From JBDHWG01 sp046328525 (GTDB lineage Bacteria; Chloroflexota; Anaerolineae; Epilineales; JAHCIE01), in assembly GCA_046328525.1 (NCBI GenBank), contig JAXLWK010000005.1:1-64000 (forward strand): DNA of 64,000 nucleotides, read 5' to 3'. The translations under genes were made by a program, and so were the position numbers. The notes under the pieces are model-generated. The model saw only the letters and a list, made by a program, of their open reading frames with translations. It was not told where the DNA came from and did no database searches. Below, in pieces: positions 51,921 to 59,512 of this stretch (position 1 is its first letter; the number at the start of each line of letters is the position of its first letter).

Positions 51921-52853
51921 CTAGTACTCAAGCTCGTCCTGAAGGACGCGCCAGAGGTAGATGAAGATGAAGATCGAGGTCAGCAGGAACAGCACGACGG
52001 CAATCGTTGCGCCGTAGCCCATCTTGTAGTTGTTGAACGCCTCGATGTACATGAACGTCGCCATGACCTGCGAGGAGTTGGCCGGGCCGCCGCGCGTCAT
52101 GATGTAGACCAGGTCGAAGGAACGCAGCGAATCAATGATGCTGATGACGACGACGATGACGGTGACGGGCGCGAGCAGGGGCCAGATGACGCTGCGGAAC
52201 TGCTGCCAGCCGTTCGCGCCGTCCACCTTCGCGGCGTCAATCAGCGTCGGGTCTACGCCCTGGAGGCCGGCCAGGTAGAGCACCATGATGTAGCCCACCT
52301 GGCGCCAGATAGCGGCGGCGATGATGCACCACGTCGCCAGGGCCGGGTTGGCGAGCCAGCCTTGCTGGAGCGCGCCCAGGCCCACCGAGCGCAGGAAGGT
52401 ATTGAGCAGGCCCTGCACCGGCAGGTAGATCCAGCCGAAGATGAGGCCGATGATCACCGGCGCGAGGATGTAGGGCGAGTAGATGGCCGACTTGATCCCG
52501 CGCGCGCCGGGCAGGTTGCGGTTGAGGGCCATCGCCAGGGCCAACCCCAGCGCCACCGGCACGGTGATGAAGGAGATGAGCCACTTGACGTTGTTGCCGA
52601 TGGACGTGTAGAAGAGCGGGTCTTTGAAGAGACGCTGGTAGTTGGCGAATCCGATGTAGTCCGGGGACGAGATGCCATCCCAGTTGGTCAGGCTGAGATA
52701 GAAGGAGTAGAACATCGGCCCGATGACCCAAATGAGGAACATGATCACGGGCACGGCCAGGAACAGGTAGGGCGTAAACACCGGCGCGCGGTGCGAGCGC
52801 CCTGGGTTCGCAGCGACCTGCCGCGTCGCCTCGACGCTGCCAGTAGCGGCCAT
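51921..52853 (-). CDS. Sugar ABC transporter permease, MalF/CUT1 type
   Basis: A 310-residue inner-membrane protein with six predicted helices. FTPYLFLAVPVIMFLIWVIG is the first helix after a cytoplasmic N terminus. The EAA loop is LIDAAKVDGANGWQQFRSVI. AAAIWRQVGYIMVLYLAGLQ precedes it. AAAGGAG supports the start. It is downstream of the binding-protein gene, from which a 173-base spacer with two hairpin repeats separates it. Confidence 0.94.
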   Translation of the reverse strand: MAATGSVEATRQVAANPGRSHRAPVFTPYLFLAVPVIMFLIWVIGPMFYSFYLSLTNWDGISSPDYIGFANYQRLFKDPLFYTSIGNNVKWLISFITVPVALGLALAMALNRNLPGARGIKSAIYSPYILAPVIIGLIFGWIYLPVQGLLNTFLRSVGLGALQQGWLANPALATWCIIAAAIWRQVGYIMVLYLAGLQGVDPTLIDAAKVDGANGWQQFRSVIWPLLAPVTVIVVVISIIDSLRSFDLVYIMTRGGPANSSQVMATFMYIEAFNNYKMGYGATIAVVLFLLTSIFIFIYLWRVLQDELEY

Positions 52854-52877
52854 GGAATGGCTCCTTTCAACTGCTAT

Positions 52878-53014
52878 GTAGTAACGACTTCAGTCGTTTC
52901 TTCGCCCGAAGAAGCGACTGGAAGTCGCTACTACTGGCCCCTCCTCAGACGTTGGCTGTGTAGTGACGACTTCAGTCGTTTCTTAGGAGGGAGAACGACT
53001 GAAGTCGTCACTAC
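52878..53014. repeat. Two tandem BIMEs between binding-protein and permease genes
   Basis: BIME 1 (52878-52934): GTAG, AACGACTTCAGTCGTT (52883-52898), then GCGACTGGAAGTCGC (52914-52928), CTACTAC. BIME 2 (52960-53014): GTAG, GACGACTTCAGTCGTT, then AACGACTGAAGTCGTC, CTAC. Both have facing palindromes. They lie 13 bases after the binding-protein stop codon, in the position of the known malE-malF REP of E. coli. Confidence 0.8.
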
Positions 53015-53026
53015 GTTGCGGGGCTA

Positions 53027-54427
53027 TTACGGCGTTGGCGTTCCGCTGAAGATGCGGGCGCGCTCCGTCTCGAGGCCGGTGAGAATCTGCTGGGCGTTGC
53101 CCGGGTTCGCCATGAAGTCCTGGAAGGCGGCCATGCCCTTCTCGGCCATCTCTGGTGTCGTGTCTCGGTCGTAGAACTGCGCGATGTAGTCGGCCTTCTT
53201 GATGATGTCAATGCCCTTCTGGGTCGCGGGCGTGAAGATGCTTGGGTCAACATCACCGTTGGTCGGCAGGCGCTGCAAGTTCTTGGCGAAGTAGGTCTGG
53301 GCTTCCTTCGAGCCGAGGAAGGCCAGGAACTTCTTGGCGGCCTCAGGGTTCGGGGACTTGGCGGCGGCGAAGAAGCCGTCCGTCGGGGCATCCTCGCCAA
53401 TCTTCACGCTCGGGTCAATGATCGGGAAGCGGACGAAGTCGAAGTCAGCCTGCTTGTCCTTCGGAATCGAGTCCATGATGAACTGACCCATCAGGTACAT
53501 GCCAGCCTTGCCGTCAATCATCGGCTGGAGACCTTCCTGCCACGTGTACGCCGTCGGGTTCTCGATGAAGCAGCCGGCGTCGAGGAGCTTCTTCCAGTTG
53601 TCGAAGGTCTTCGCCACGCGCGGATCCGTGTACTTCTCCTTACCCTCCATCAGGGCGATATGGAAGTCCGGGCCGTTGGTGCGCATGTTGAGGTAGTCGA
53701 ACCAGCCGGCGGCCGGCCACGGGGCCTTGGTGCCGATGGTGATGGGGATGATGCCCTTATCCTTCATCGTCTTGCACGCGGCGAGCAGCTCGTCGAAGGT
53801 CTGCGGCGGCTTGACACCGGCCTGCTCCAGCACCTTCTTGTTGTAGTACAGCGCCCACCAGTAGTAGCTCGTGGGGACGAAGTACTGCTTGCCGTTGGCT
53901 GTGCTCAGCGCGTTCATGCCCTTGGGATAGGACTTGTCCCAGCCCTGCTGCTTCCAGACATCGCTGATGTCCATGATCAGGCCCTTGTCAATGAAGAAGC
54001 GGGCGCGGTTGCCGGCGAACCAGGTCATGACATCCGGTGGGCGGGAGGCGGCCAGGTAGGTGCGGATGGCCTGCTTGAACCCCTCGTGGTCCACGATGCT
54101 GTGCTCGATGTCAATGTTCGGGTTGGCTTTCTTGAACTGCGCCACCAGGTCCTCGTCCTGCTTGCGCGGCTCGGGGTCGCTCTGGTAGGAGTTGTAGACC
54201 AGGCGCATGTTCGGGGCGCCCGTCACCTGGACCTGGACCTGCTTCTCCACGGTCTTCTCGACGACGGACGTTTCCTTGACGACGACGGTCTGAACGACTG
54301 GCGCGGCGGTGGCGGCCGCCTGGGGCGCAGCCGCCGGTGCGGACGAGCACGCCAGGACGACCAGGGCCAGGACGCCGAAGGCGCCCAGCAGCAAGGCCAG
54401 TCTCATTTTGGGTGTGATGCGGCTCAC
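53027..54427 (-). CDS. Extracellular sugar-binding lipoprotein (family 1 solute-binding protein)
   Basis: A 466-residue lipoprotein starting at GTG with GGAGG eight bases upstream. Signal peptide LLLGAFGVLALVVLACSSA carries the lipobox with Cys27. An Ala-rich spacer and a Val/Lys segment precede the binding lobes. YNSYQSDPEPRKQDEDLVAQ and FKKANPNIDIEHSIVDHEGF mark lobe 1. GMYLMGQFIMDSIP and DGFFAAAKSPNPEAAKKFL mark the family hinge and lobe 2. It would deliver an oligosaccharide or polyol to the two permeases encoded next. It is controlled by the LacI gene upstream. Confidence 0.94.
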   Translation of the reverse strand: MSRITPKMRLALLLGAFGVLALVVLACSSAPAAAPQAAATAAPVVQTVVVKETSVVEKTVEKQVQVQVTGAPNMRLVYNSYQSDPEPRKQDEDLVAQFKKANPNIDIEHSIVDHEGFKQAIRTYLAASRPPDVMTWFAGNRARFFIDKGLIMDISDVWKQQGWDKSYPKGMNALSTANGKQYFVPTSYYWWALYYNKKVLEQAGVKPPQTFDELLAACKTMKDKGIIPITIGTKAPWPAAGWFDYLNMRTNGPDFHIALMEGKEKYTDPRVAKTFDNWKKLLDAGCFIENPTAYTWQEGLQPMIDGKAGMYLMGQFIMDSIPKDKQADFDFVRFPIIDPSVKIGEDAPTDGFFAAAKSPNPEAAKKFLAFLGSKEAQTYFAKNLQRLPTNGDVDPSIFTPATQKGIDIIKKADYIAQFYDRDTTPEMAEKGMAAFQDFMANPGNAQQILTGLETERARIFSGTPTP

Positions 54428-54458
54428 AGTTTTCCTCCATTGGAAGAGTTGGGTTGAC

Positions 54459-55544
54459 TCAACTGCCGACTTCTTGCGTATGGTGGGTTAGGACGTCTTG
54501 AGTGTCACCTCCTTTTGCGGCCGGGGCCGCGCCACAGGATTGGCGAATCACGAGATGTGTTGTGAGGCGAATGGGTGCGACCGGCGGCGGCGCGCCGTGG
54601 ATGATGTCGATGAGTATCTGCGCCGCGGCCTGACCCAACTCGAAATTGGGCTGGTGAACAGTCGTCAGGTGCGGATCGAAATACGGCGTGGAGGGAATGT
54701 CGTCGAAGCCGACCACGGCGATGTCGTCCGGCACGCGCCGGCCGCGCTCCCGTAGCGCCTGCAACGCGCCCATCGCCATGCGATCGTTCTGCACGAACAC
54801 CGCGTCAAAGCTGGCGCGGTCCAGCAAGCGCAGCATGGCCGCGTAGCCGCTGGCGCTCGTCCAGTCGCCGGCGTCGACGAGACGCTGGTCAACCTGGCGG
54901 TTGGCCTGGGCAAGAGCCTGGGCGTAGCCGGCGTAGCGCTCCTGGCTGGCGTAGAACTGGCGTGGACCGCTGATGAGAGCAATACGCCTGCGGCCAAGCG
55001 CCAGCAGGTGCTCGGTCGCCAAATAGCCGCCCTGGACGTTGGCGATGCCGACCGAGACGACACGCGGGAGGTCTCGGCCATAGCCGATGGTGACGACGGG
55101 CAGCTCCGGCGAGACATGCTCGAACAGCGCGCCTGTGTCGCGGTCGGAGCCGTGATAGACGATGAGCAAGCCTTCGGTCTGGTGTTGTGACAGGAGAGGG
55201 GAACTCAGCGGCTCACCGTCCGGGCCGCGGTCGCCGCCGCTGACGAAGATCAGGTAACCCTGGTGGCGGGCCTCAGCCTCGGCGCCCTCGATAATGCGGG
55301 CGTGGGTGTAGTCGCTGAAGTCGGCGGTGAACAATCCCAGAACGTGGGTGCGCTGGGACACGAGGCTGCGGGCGATGGCGGACGGGCGATAGTTCAGCTC
55401 GTCAATGGCCGCCCGGACACGTTCCCGCGTCTTGTCCGAGACGTCGTCCTTGCCGTTCAGCACGCGGGACACCGTCTGGTAGGAGACACCGGCGCGAGCG
55501 GCCACATCCTTGATTGTCGTCCGCTGATGCCTGGGAACGCCCAT
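54459..55544 (-). CDS. LacI-family transcriptional repressor
   Basis: A 361-residue regulator. TTIKDVAARAGVSYQTVSRV is the helix-turn-helix, with the hinge helix RPSAIARSLVSQRTHVLGL. The periplasmic-binding-like effector domain follows (about 60-340), with FVQNDRMAMGALQAL and IAVVGFDDIPSTPYFDPHLT at the ligand site. It probably represses its own gene and the downstream binding protein, permeases, HAD phosphatase and FGGY kinase. Two adjacent operator palindromes lie at its promoter (55574-55597). The effector is likely the transported sugar or its phosphate. Confidence 0.94.
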   Translation of the reverse strand: MGVPRHQRTTIKDVAARAGVSYQTVSRVLNGKDDVSDKTRERVRAAIDELNYRPSAIARSLVSQRTHVLGLFTADFSDYTHARIIEGAEAEARHQGYLIFVSGGDRGPDGEPLSSPLLSQHQTEGLLIVYHGSDRDTGALFEHVSPELPVVTIGYGRDLPRVVSVGIANVQGGYLATEHLLALGRRRIALISGPRQFYASQERYAGYAQALAQANRQVDQRLVDAGDWTSASGYAAMLRLLDRASFDAVFVQNDRMAMGALQALRERGRRVPDDIAVVGFDDIPSTPYFDPHLTTVHQPNFELGQAAAQILIDIIHGAPPPVAPIRLTTHLVIRQSCGAAPAAKGGDTQDVLTHHTQEVGS

Positions 55545-55573
55545 GGACTACGCCTCACCATCGAAGTGGGTCC

Positions 55574-55597
55574 GTGAACGTTCACGTGAACGTTCAC
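55574..55597. promoter_or_regulatory. Double LacI-type operator
   Basis: Two adjacent perfect 12-base palindromes, each GTGAACGTTCAC (55574-55585 and 55586-55597), together form one 24-base palindrome. The central CG with TGAACGTTCA arms is typical of LacI-family sites. They cover about +1 to +23 of the predicted transcript. Confidence 0.85.
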
Positions 55598-55602
55598 AGT
55601 CC

Positions 55603-55631
55603 AGTGTATCACGGCGTGCGGCGTTTGTCAA
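55603..55631 (-). promoter_or_regulatory. Sigma70-like promoter of the LacI-ABC operon
   Basis: On the minus strand: TTGACA (55631-55626), 17 bases, TACACT (55608-55603). The start is near 55596, at the outer edge of the operator. Confidence 0.85.
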
Positions 55632-55678
55632 TAGGCAAAATGAGAGAAATCTAAGGAATCTCGGCGAGGCGTTAAGGC

Positions 55679-55720
55679 CCTCACCCAGCCCTCTCCCCGT
55701 GTGGGAGAGGGCTGGGTGAG
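55679..55720. repeat. CTCACCCAGCCCTCTCCC palindrome
   Basis: CTCACCCAGCCCTCTCCC pairs perfectly with GGGAGAGGGCTGGGTGAG around a short CGTGT loop. It lies between the LacI promoter and the metalloprotease gene end and could serve as a terminator for the latter. Confidence 0.65.
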
Positions 55721-55755
55721 ATGAGTATAGAGGCGCGGGCGGTAGGGCGGCGCGG

Positions 55756-57609
55756 CTACCGCGACAGGGACGGAGGAACTTGCTCGAAACGGTATTCCCT
55801 TCCGACCAGGGGCAGGTAGGCGAAGTGGGTATACCCGCCGGGCGGTGGCGTGGGCGTGTCGCTCGGCGTCGGTGTCGCCGTGGGTGTCGCCGTCTCGGCC
55901 GGCGGCGTCGGCGTCTTGCTCGGCGTCGGTGTCGCCGTGGGTGTCGCCGTCTCGGCCGGCGGCGTCGGCGTCCCGCCCTCGCCGGCGGCGCCGAGAGTGA
56001 CCTTGTAGGGCGTTGTGGCCGGCGTGTCGTTGCTCGACATGCCCTGGTTGGTGATGACGAGGATCACGCGCTGCGTGCCCGCCGGCACGGTGAAGCTCGC
56101 CAGGGTCGCCGTCTGTCCGGGGCCGGCGACGCCGGGCACGGCCACAACGGTGAGGCCGTCGCCGGTGTCCGCGACGACGCTGGCCCGCAGCTCGCCGTTG
56201 GCCGCCGTGTTCGCCACCTCGACGCTGTAGGCGCCGCTCGCCGGCAGGCCGACGTAGTTGATGGAGTACGTGTCGGTGATGCTGCCGGTGTAGCTCGCGC
56301 CGACCGAGGCCACCTCGCCATCATTTTGGATGGGCGAGTTCTGCATCTTCAGCGCGATGCTGTCGCCGTCGCTGTAGCAGTACGGGTTCGCCACAGGGCA
56401 CTTCTTGGTGAAGCGGATGGCGATGGCGAAGTTATGGAACAAGTCGTTGAGGTTGCTGCCCTTCGCCTTCAGCGCGTTGTCGTAGGCCGGGATGGCCGCC
56501 TGCCCCGCCGCTGCGAGCGCCAGGAAGTTCTTGTAGACCACCTCGCCACCGCCCGGCGTGCTCAGCCCACCGTTCTGCTCTGAGGCGTAGCGGAACATCG
56601 GCCAGTTCGAGTACCAGCCGTTGTTATTCCTGGGATATGCCGCGAGCGATTGCTGGAACAGCGGCCAGAGGTAGCCGTAGTTGTCGTGGCTGTCCGGGTA
56701 GACTTCGTCCTCAGCATAGGCCGCCGTCGACTCGATCCACATCCCGATGACAGTCGGCGACGGGGAGCCGACGCCGAACTGGATCGAGTGGACATACTCG
56801 TGGGCCGTGGTGGCATTCAGCGCCTGCAGGGACTTCGCCGGGTCGTTCCCCGCGAACTGCCCCATGTCGTTGTTGATCACCATGCACGTCGCGTAGGCAT
56901 CTGTCTCGGCCGCCGGCGTGTTCGGGTTGTTGCCGATGAAGCCGGTGTAGGGGCCGCCATTCGTCGTCACGTAGCCGTACAGGCTGGCATCCGCCGACGA
57001 AGCATTGGTGACCTGCACGGGATACTTGTTATAGGTGTTGGCGGCGGTGAACGGCGGCTTCGGCCAGCCAAACGACGTCACCTCAACCTCGAACGCCTTC
57101 TCGAGGCCGGTCTTGTATTGATCAATGGTCAGGATGTTGATCGTTCCATAGTTGATGACGAAGTTCGCCGTTTCCGTCGTGTTAGGCTCGTCCGCCTTGT
57201 CGCACAGCGTGCCTTGCGGCCGCGTAAGCCGCGTCAGCTCCAGCATGGCCGTCGGCGACAGCGGCGTGGCCTTGCTCGTGCCCTGGTTCTGGAGCGTCGT
57301 GTTGATCTCCGCCACCGCCGCCGTGCCGTACCAGCCGGCCGTGCCGTGGTACTGCGCCGGCAGCTTCGAGATGTCGTACACGGCGTAGGCAAGGTAGAGG
57401 ATGCGCTGCTCGGCCGTAATCTCGTCTTTGCTATACGCCTGCTCGATCAGTTGCTCGGTTGATAGGGGTCTGGAACTGGCGGATGAGGCGGCAGCGTTCG
57501 CCGCGCCGGCCGACTGGGCCAGCACGGGCAGAGCCGCCAGCACGGCGAGCAGGGCAAGCGTCGCCAGGGCAAATGCGAAACGGCGCGATGGAAGCGAGGG
57601 GATTCGCAC
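55756..57609 (-). CDS. Secreted HExxH metalloprotease with Thr-Pro linker and YLPL tail
   Basis: A 617-residue exported protein starting at GTG with GGAG upstream. Residues 1-37 are a signal peptide. HEYVH at 270-274 is the zinc motif, with Glu293 in WIESTA as a candidate third ligand (gluzincin-like order). The surrounding TTAHEYVHSIQFG and WIESTAAYAEDEVYP resemble MXAN_6640-type putative metalloproteases. A beta domain (about 430-560) follows. Linkers repeat TPTPPAETATPTATPTPS, and the protein ends with a GGYTHFAYLPLVGREYRF tail. Substrate unknown. It is next to the dockerin/cohesin protein gene but separated by acyl-CoA dehydrogenase. Confidence 0.8.
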   Translation of the reverse strand: MRIPSLPSRRFAFALATLALLAVLAALPVLAQSAGAANAAASSASSRPLSTEQLIEQAYSKDEITAEQRILYLAYAVYDISKLPAQYHGTAGWYGTAAVAEINTTLQNQGTSKATPLSPTAMLELTRLTRPQGTLCDKADEPNTTETANFVINYGTINILTIDQYKTGLEKAFEVEVTSFGWPKPPFTAANTYNKYPVQVTNASSADASLYGYVTTNGGPYTGFIGNNPNTPAAETDAYATCMVINNDMGQFAGNDPAKSLQALNATTAHEYVHSIQFGVGSPSPTVIGMWIESTAAYAEDEVYPDSHDNYGYLWPLFQQSLAAYPRNNNGWYSNWPMFRYASEQNGGLSTPGGGEVVYKNFLALAAAGQAAIPAYDNALKAKGSNLNDLFHNFAIAIRFTKKCPVANPYCYSDGDSIALKMQNSPIQNDGEVASVGASYTGSITDTYSINYVGLPASGAYSVEVANTAANGELRASVVADTGDGLTVVAVPGVAGPGQTATLASFTVPAGTQRVILVITNQGMSSNDTPATTPYKVTLGAAGEGGTPTPPAETATPTATPTPSKTPTPPAETATPTATPTPSDTPTPPPGGYTHFAYLPLVGREYRFEQVPPSLSR

Positions 57610-57730
57610 AGTATGTCTCCTTCAGAGCGTGACTGATGGAAGAGGCGCAACGCCACAGACCCGAGTCCCCCGTGTGGAGAGTCGGGGGCGCTCAGGCGCG
57701 GGCGGCGAATATCGAAGGGAAAGTGTATAG

Positions 57731-57759
57731 AAAAAGGGGCCGGACGCAAGTCCGACCCC
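57731..57759 (-). terminator. Rho-independent terminator of the acyl-CoA dehydrogenase gene
   Basis: GGGGCCGGAC (57736-57745) pairs with GTCCGACCCC (57750-57759), one mismatch, GCAA loop. On the minus strand it is followed by TTTTT. Confidence 0.85.
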
Positions 57760-57783
57760 GGCGGAGAGTGACAGCGGAAACGG

Positions 57784-58938
57784 CTACAGGCTGTGGTGAT
57801 CGCGCAGGATGTTGCGCGCGATGACCAGCCGCATGATCTCGCTCGTCCCCTCGCCAATCTCCGTGAGGCGGTTGTCGCGGTAGTAGCGCTCGACCGGATA
57901 CTCGCGGGAGTAGCCGTAGCCGCCGAAGATCTGCACCGCCTCGAAGCACGCCTTCTCGGCGGCCTCCGACGCGAACAGCTTCGCCATGGCCGCCTCCTGG
58001 GTGAAGCGCTTGCCGCGATCCTTCAGCCACGCCGCCTGCAGGATGAGTAGCCGCGACGCCTCCAACAGCGTGGCCGAGTCGGCGAGTTTCCACTGGATGC
58101 TCTGGTAGTCGGCGATGGGGTGACCGAAGGCGACGCGCTCCTTGGCGTAGCCCACCGCCGCGTCGAGCGCCGCCACGCCCAGCCCCAGCGCCATCGCGCC
58201 GATGCTGATGCGCCCGCCGTCGAGGATGATGAGCATCTGCTTGAAGCCCTGCCCGATCGCGCCGAGAATGTTCTCGGCCGGCACGCGGCAGTCCTCGAAG
58301 AACAGCTGCGACGTGACGGAGCCTTTCAGCCCCATCTTCGGCTCATCCTTGCCGGGGATGAAGCCGGGCGTGCCCTTCTCGACGATGAAGCACGAGACAC
58401 CGCGGTCCTCGCCGTCCACAATCGTGCGCGCCGTCGCCACGATCACGTCGGCGATGGAGCCGGACGTAATCCACATCTTCGCCCCGTTCAGCACCCAGTT
58501 GTCGCCATCCTTGCGCGCAGTCGTGCGCGTCGCCCCCGCGTCCGAGCCGGCCTGTGGCTCCGTCAGGCCGAACGCCCCCAGCCCCTTGCCGCTGGCGAGG
58601 TGGGTCAGGTACTTCTGCTTCTGCTCCTCGCTCCCGAACAGGTAGAATGGCGCGCAGCCCAGGGACACGTGCGCGGCGTAGGTCAGCCCGGTCGAGCCGC
58701 ACGCCCGCGACAGCTCCTCGACGGCGATGGCGTAGCTCACCGTGTCGCCGCCTGCGCCGCCGTATTTCTCAGGGTACGGCAGGCCCAGCAGGCCCAGCTC
58801 CCCCAGCTTGCGAAACGTCTCGGCAGGAAACTGGCTGGTCTCGTCCACCTCTCGCGCGCGCGGGGCGACCTCAGATTGGGCGAAGTCGCGCACCATGTCG
58901 CGCACCATGCGTTGCTCTTCGGTTAGTTGAAAGTCCAT
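57784..58938 (-). CDS. Acyl-CoA dehydrogenase
   Basis: A 384-residue FAD enzyme that introduces a trans-2 double bond into acyl-CoA, feeding electrons to ETF. LTEPQAGSDAGATRTTA is the FAD/acyl motif, followed by LNGAKMWITSGSIAD. QIFGGYGYSREYPVERYYRD and the catalytic Glu363 in IGEGTSEIMR complete the family pattern (short/branched-chain or isovaleryl types share this Glu position). I chose the ATG at 58938 after GGAGGAAGC. A strong promoter lies at 59029-59057 and the terminator at 57731-57759, so it forms a single-gene unit. Confidence 0.94.
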   Translation of the reverse strand: MDFQLTEEQRMVRDMVRDFAQSEVAPRAREVDETSQFPAETFRKLGELGLLGLPYPEKYGGAGGDTVSYAIAVEELSRACGSTGLTYAAHVSLGCAPFYLFGSEEQKQKYLTHLASGKGLGAFGLTEPQAGSDAGATRTTARKDGDNWVLNGAKMWITSGSIADVIVATARTIVDGEDRGVSCFIVEKGTPGFIPGKDEPKMGLKGSVTSQLFFEDCRVPAENILGAIGQGFKQMLIILDGGRISIGAMALGLGVAALDAAVGYAKERVAFGHPIADYQSIQWKLADSATLLEASRLLILQAAWLKDRGKRFTQEAAMAKLFASEAAEKACFEAVQIFGGYGYSREYPVERYYRDNRLTEIGEGTSEIMRLVIARNILRDHHSL

Positions 58939-59028
58939 TGTGGCTTCCTCCGCCAGAACGGGAGGCCCGTTCGGCGACATCATTGTCACAGACGGGATAA
59001 AGGAATCGGCTCGTCGAACGCCGACTCA

Positions 59029-59057
59029 AGTATAAACCCAGTGGCGCACTGCGTCAA
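59029..59057 (-). promoter_or_regulatory. Sigma70-like promoter of the acyl-CoA dehydrogenase gene
   Basis: On the minus strand: TTGACG (59057-59052), 17 bases, TATACT (59034-59029). The predicted start near 59022 gives an 84-base leader. Confidence 0.8.
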
Positions 59058-59084
59058 TGGGGCGTTTGGAGAGGCAGGGGGGGA

Positions 59085-59279
59085 CTAGCGGTCGGCGCTC
59101 ACGATGGGCCAGTGCCAGCCCTGGCTATCGTGGGACCAGACCACGTGGAAGCGCGGATGGGCGCTGCGTGGCCCATCGGCCGACGCGGCGAATGGCGCCG
59201 CATCGGCTGGCTTGAGCACGATCATTGCGCTCATCACAATAGCGAGGACAATGATCGCAAGCCAGATGTTGGTGTTCAT
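59085..59279 (-). CDS. Short membrane-anchored or exported protein, unknown
   Basis: A 64-residue protein with a single N-terminal hydrophobic helix (NIWLAIIVLAIVMSAMIVL), then a short polar tail with PRFHVVWSHDSQGWHWP. A signal peptide or anchor is plausible. The start at 59279 has no clear ribosome site, and the frame extends upstream to 59486 through repeats, so the gene is uncertain. No family was recognised. Confidence 0.45.
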   Translation of the reverse strand: MNTNIWLAIIVLAIVMSAMIVLKPADAAPFAASADGPRSAHPRFHVVWSHDSQGWHWPIVSADR

Positions 59280-59512
59280 AAGCGCGTCTTTCAGTGCAGG
59301 ATGATAGCTACTGCCCGTTTTGATAGCATGATGCGCGCCACCAAAGCACCGCAGCATTATAGCCAGGGGGGGGATTTTGGGCAACTTTCGGCAAACGATT
59401 GCGGATCGCCAGACACACACGAACCCTCTCCCCGTGGGAGAGGGCAGGGTGAGGGTACTCAGACCCTCACCCCACCCCTCGCCCAAAGGGAGAGGGAGCT
59501 AACGTGTGACTG
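59280..59512. other. Gap before the dockerin/cohesin gene end
   Basis: No supported gene. It contains an inverted pair of CCCTCTCCC-type repeats (59421-59497). Confidence 0.5.
59421..59497. repeat. CCCTCTCCC repeat pair
   Basis: AACCCTCTCCCCGTGGGAGA and GGGCAGGGTGAGGGT are followed by AGACCCTCACCCCACCCC and AAAGGGAGAGGGAG, two facing copies of the repeat family also found at 50927-51027. It lies 15 bases past the stop codon of the dockerin/cohesin protein. Confidence 0.6.

Noticed and set aside
51045..53174. Plus-strand open frame of about 710 codons over the ABC permease genes
   Set aside because: It is antisense to two clear permeases and runs through the BIME repeats. No coding motif.
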